From positions 2,604,001 to 2,668,000 of the forward strand of contig NZ_CP186480.1 in assembly GCF_049354825.1 (NCBI RefSeq): a stretch of 64,000 bases of DNA. The letters are read 5' to 3'. A program made the translations under genes and the position numbers. The DNA is from Novosphingobium sp049354825 (lineage in GTDB: Bacteria; Pseudomonadota; Alphaproteobacteria; Sphingomonadales; Sphingomonadaceae). Each line of letters starts with the position of its first letter. Position 1 is the first letter of the stretch. This document shows positions 62,271 through 64,000 of this stretch, piece by piece. The notes below the pieces were generated by a model. It ran no database searches and was not told the DNA's origin. It worked only from the letters and a program-made list of their open reading frames with translations.

Positions 62271-63656
62271 GTGAAGGCTCTCCATGATCCGGACCGGCTG
62301 CTGGCCGATGGCCTGGCCGCGATCCGCGCCCAGTTCTCGGTCCCCGCCGGGTTCCCGCCCCCCGTCCTTGCCGCCGCCGACCAGGCCGCGCGGCGCGTGC
62401 CGAGCGAGCACGCCGATCGCACCGCGCTGCCTTTCGTTACGCTCGACCCGGCCTCCTCGACCGACCTCGACCAGGCCTTCACGATCGAGACGGCGGGTGC
62501 GGACCTGCTGCTGCATTACGCCATCGCCGACGTGGCCTGGTTCGTGGACGACGGCAGTGTGCTTGATACCGAAGCGTGGTCCCGCGGCGAGACGATCTAC
62601 CTGCCCGACGGCAAGGCCGGCCTTTATCCGCCAGTCCTGGCCGAAGGTGCGGCCAGCCTCCTCCCCGACGGACCGCGCCCGGCGGTGATCTTTACCGTCC
62701 GCGTCGCGCCCGATGGCGCCGTCCGCCTCGACGGGGCCGAACGCGCGGTGATCCGCAGCCGCGCCAAGCTCGCTTACGAGACCGCTCGCGGCGATCATCT
62801 TCCCCCCGCGTTTCCGGAACTGGCGGCGCGAATCGCCGCGGCCGAGGACGCGCGCGGCGCCTCGCGCGTCGACCCCCCCGAACAGGAAGTCGCACCCGGC
62901 GACGATGGGCGGCTGGCCCTGCGATTCCGGCCGCCGCTGGCGTCGGAGACGATGAACGCGGCGCTCTCGCTGGCAACCAACATGGCGGTTGCCGATGCGC
63001 TGTATGCCGCCGGCACCGGGCTGTTCCGCGTCATGGCCGCCCCTGACGATTTCGCGGTGCGACGCCTGCGGCAAACGGCAAGGGCCCTTGGCGTCGCCTG
63101 GCCCGACGACCAGACGCTGGCGGCGCTGGAGAAGACCCTGCGCGGCGCCACCCCGGGCGAAGCCGCCTTCATGCTGGCAATCCGCCGGGCTGGACAGGGC
63201 GCCAGTTACCAGCCCTACCAGGCCGGTCAAAAACCCTGGCACGCCGCCATGGCGGCGACTTACGCGCATGCCACCGCGCCGCTGCGCCGCCTGGCCGATC
63301 GCTACGTCGTCACCGCGGCACTGGCAGTAGCGAACGGGCGGCCGGTGCCGGCGGCGACGCAGGACGCCTTCGCGCGGCTGCCCGCGGTGATGAACACGTC
63401 GGGCGCCCGCGCCGCCCAGGTCGAGCGCGCGGTGGTGGACCTGGCCGAGACGGCCCTGCTGTCGGGGCGCGAGGGCGAATATTTCGCCGCCCAGGTGACT
63501 GACGTGGGCGACAGCGGCGCCCGCATCCAGCTTTGCGAACTGCCGGTGGTGGCGCGCGTCGCCGCCCACGACGCGCCGCCCGGCACCGCGCTCAAGGTCC
63601 GGCTCGACCAGGTCGATCCGGCGCGCCGGACTTTGGCCTTTACCCGGGTCGGCTGA
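62271..63656 (+). CDS. RNB-domain exoribonuclease (short RNase II/R type)
   Basis: 461 residues. The RNB catalytic domain is clear: TLDPASSTDLDQAFTIE with the metal-binding Asp cluster, LHYAIADVAWFVDDGS, and the C-terminal HATAPLRRLADRYV. A short S1-like beta barrel ends the protein. It lacks the N-terminal cold-shock domains of full RNase R, giving the compact form seen in alphaproteobacteria and actinobacteria. It degrades RNA from the 3' end. GTG start at 62271. Confidence 0.9.
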   Translation: MKALHDPDRLLADGLAAIRAQFSVPAGFPPPVLAAADQAARRVPSEHADRTALPFVTLDPASSTDLDQAFTIETAGADLLLHYAIADVAWFVDDGSVLDTEAWSRGETIYLPDGKAGLYPPVLAEGAASLLPDGPRPAVIFTVRVAPDGAVRLDGAERAVIRSRAKLAYETARGDHLPPAFPELAARIAAAEDARGASRVDPPEQEVAPGDDGRLALRFRPPLASETMNAALSLATNMAVADALYAAGTGLFRVMAAPDDFAVRRLRQTARALGVAWPDDQTLAALEKTLRGATPGEAAFMLAIRRAGQGASYQPYQAGQKPWHAAMAATYAHATAPLRRLADRYVVTAALAVANGRPVPAATQDAFARLPAVMNTSGARAAQVERAVVDLAETALLSGREGEYFAAQVTDVGDSGARIQLCELPVVARVAAHDAPPGTALKVRLDQVDPARRTLAFTRVG

Positions 63657-63698
63657 ACCGGCTTGCGCCCACGCTCCGCTGCCGCTAGGTGCCGCGTT

Positions 63699-63714
63699 CC
63701 CCGGGAAGCCGGGG
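63699..63714. other. Short hairpin before the tRNA genes
   Basis: CCCCGG and CCGGGG pair around GAAG, 6 bp before the tRNA-Cys. There is no T-run, so it is not a classical terminator; it may end the RNase transcript weakly or guide tRNA precursor processing. Confidence 0.35.
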
Positions 63715-63719
63715 AGGAT

Positions 63720-63793
63720 GGCCCGATGGCGGAGTGGTTACGCACCGGACTGCAAATCCGTTTACGCCGGTTCGATTCCGGCTCGGGCCTCCA
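63720..63793 (+). tRNA. tRNA-Cys (GCA)
   Basis: A 74-nt cloverleaf with acceptor arms GGCCCGA and TCGGGCC, discriminator T and encoded CCA (63791-63793). Anticodon GCA at 63752-63754 within the CTGCAAA loop; the T-arm GGTTCGATTCC is canonical. Confidence 0.95.
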
Positions 63794-63844
63794 AAATTCC
63801 CGCTTGCGAACCGGGCCCCCGGCCCGATAGACGCTGGCAGCAGT

Positions 63845-63920
63845 GCCGCTTTAGCTCAGTTGGTAGAGCACATCATTCGTAATGATGGGGTCACAGGTTC
63901 GAATCCTGTAAGCGGCACCA
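63845..63920 (+). tRNA. tRNA-Thr (CGT)
   Basis: A 76-nt cloverleaf with acceptor arms GCCGCTT and AAGCGGC, discriminator A and encoded CCA (63918-63920). Anticodon CGT at 63878-63880, flanked by the stem CATCA and TGATG; D-arm AGCTCAGTTGGTAGAGC and T-arm GGTTCGAATCC are canonical. Reads ACG threonine codons. It lies 51 bp after tRNA-Cys and is likely co-transcribed. The remaining 80 bp of the window hold nothing recognisable. Confidence 0.96.
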
Positions 63921-64000
63921 CTCACTCCTAAAATGTCGGCCCTGCGGTTGAAGTCATGGACCTGTGCCATTTTTCGGCGCAGTTCTGCGGGCTTTTTGAA

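Noticed and set aside
63689..63931. 80-aa open frame spanning the tRNA genes
   Set aside because: It runs through tRNA-Cys and tRNA-Thr; both RNAs fold canonically and explain the conservation.
1..64000. CRISPR arrays, prophage or integrated conjugative element
   Set aside because: No regularly spaced repeats, no cas genes, and no integrase, capsid or conjugation genes were found; the repeats seen are IS6 copies and short regulatory dyads.

Overview
The window is GC-rich DNA from the chromosome of an alphaproteobacterium, most likely a sphingomonad (order Sphingomonadales). This rests on a LigI-type 2-pyrone-4,6-dicarboxylate lactonase, two large TonB-dependent receptors, a Csu-type pilus locus, HWE-family histidine kinase signalling and alphaproteobacterial-style tightly overlapping operons. 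No rRNA, CRISPR array or prophage was seen. Gene names are family assignments made by reading the sequence; no database search was run.

Region 1 (1-10.6 kb) is a scrap zone shaped by IS6-family elements. A 5'-cut HWE kinase and a single-domain response regulator are followed by four same-orientation IS6-type copies: one 157-bp deletion remnant, one copy with an intact transposase gene, and two copies sharing a 20-nt insertion that breaks the transposase frame. Between them lie gene stumps: DUF5131, PilZ, an AMP-dependent ligase behind a thermostable-hemolysin-like gene, a major-facilitator transporter and an alpha/beta hydrolase. A few small genes without recognised function are also present.

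Region 2 (10.6-17.8 kb) holds a complete Csu/spore-coat-U chaperone-usher pilus operon on the minus strand (major pilin, minor pilin, chaperone, usher, tip adhesin). A strong terminator hairpin follows the major pilin. A NarL-type regulator and an Hpt phosphotransfer protein lie upstream. An SRP-RNA-like hairpin lies in the next gap.

Region 3 (17.9-31.0 kb) is a hexuronate/aldarate utilisation locus: TonB receptor, transporter, Tat-exported uncharacterised protein, LysR regulator, KdgD, 2,5-dioxovalerate dehydrogenase, UxaC and UxuB. Glucuronate-type substrates can be isomerised and reduced by UxaC/UxuB, while keto-deoxyglucarate goes through KdgD and the dehydrogenase to 2-oxoglutarate. Both divergent promoter regions of the locus carry the same 28-bp dyad element. 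Next to it (31.0-32.8 kb) a deletion has joined a headless LysR gene to a headless 4-oxalomesaconate tautomerase gene, leaving ligI intact.

Region 4 (32.9-47.4 kb) holds a hemerythrin operon with a 720-aa toroid-like enzyme. It is followed by a nine-gene, almost gapless operon that encodes a CtaG/caa3-type terminal oxidase together with a PQQ dehydrogenase carrying the lanthanide-type D-Y-D signature, its cytochrome, a beta-propeller protein and a XoxJ-type binding protein. In effect this is a one-operon periplasmic alcohol-to-oxygen chain. The oxidase subunit I appears to lack the usual D-channel glutamate and K-channel lysine.

Region 5 (47.4-64 kb) contains exonuclease III, a BigR/SqrR-like persulfide-responsive operon (repressor, persulfide-dioxygenase-like hydrolase, two YeeE/YedE halves, a TIGR01244 phosphatase-like protein, a TauE exporter), then a two-component system with a lone solute-binding lipoprotein, a CitMHS carrier and a TonB receptor that look like one tricarboxylate sensing and uptake unit. 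The window ends with a methyltransferase, a COG4705 membrane protein, an RNB exonuclease, and tRNA-Cys(GCA) and tRNA-Thr(CGT).
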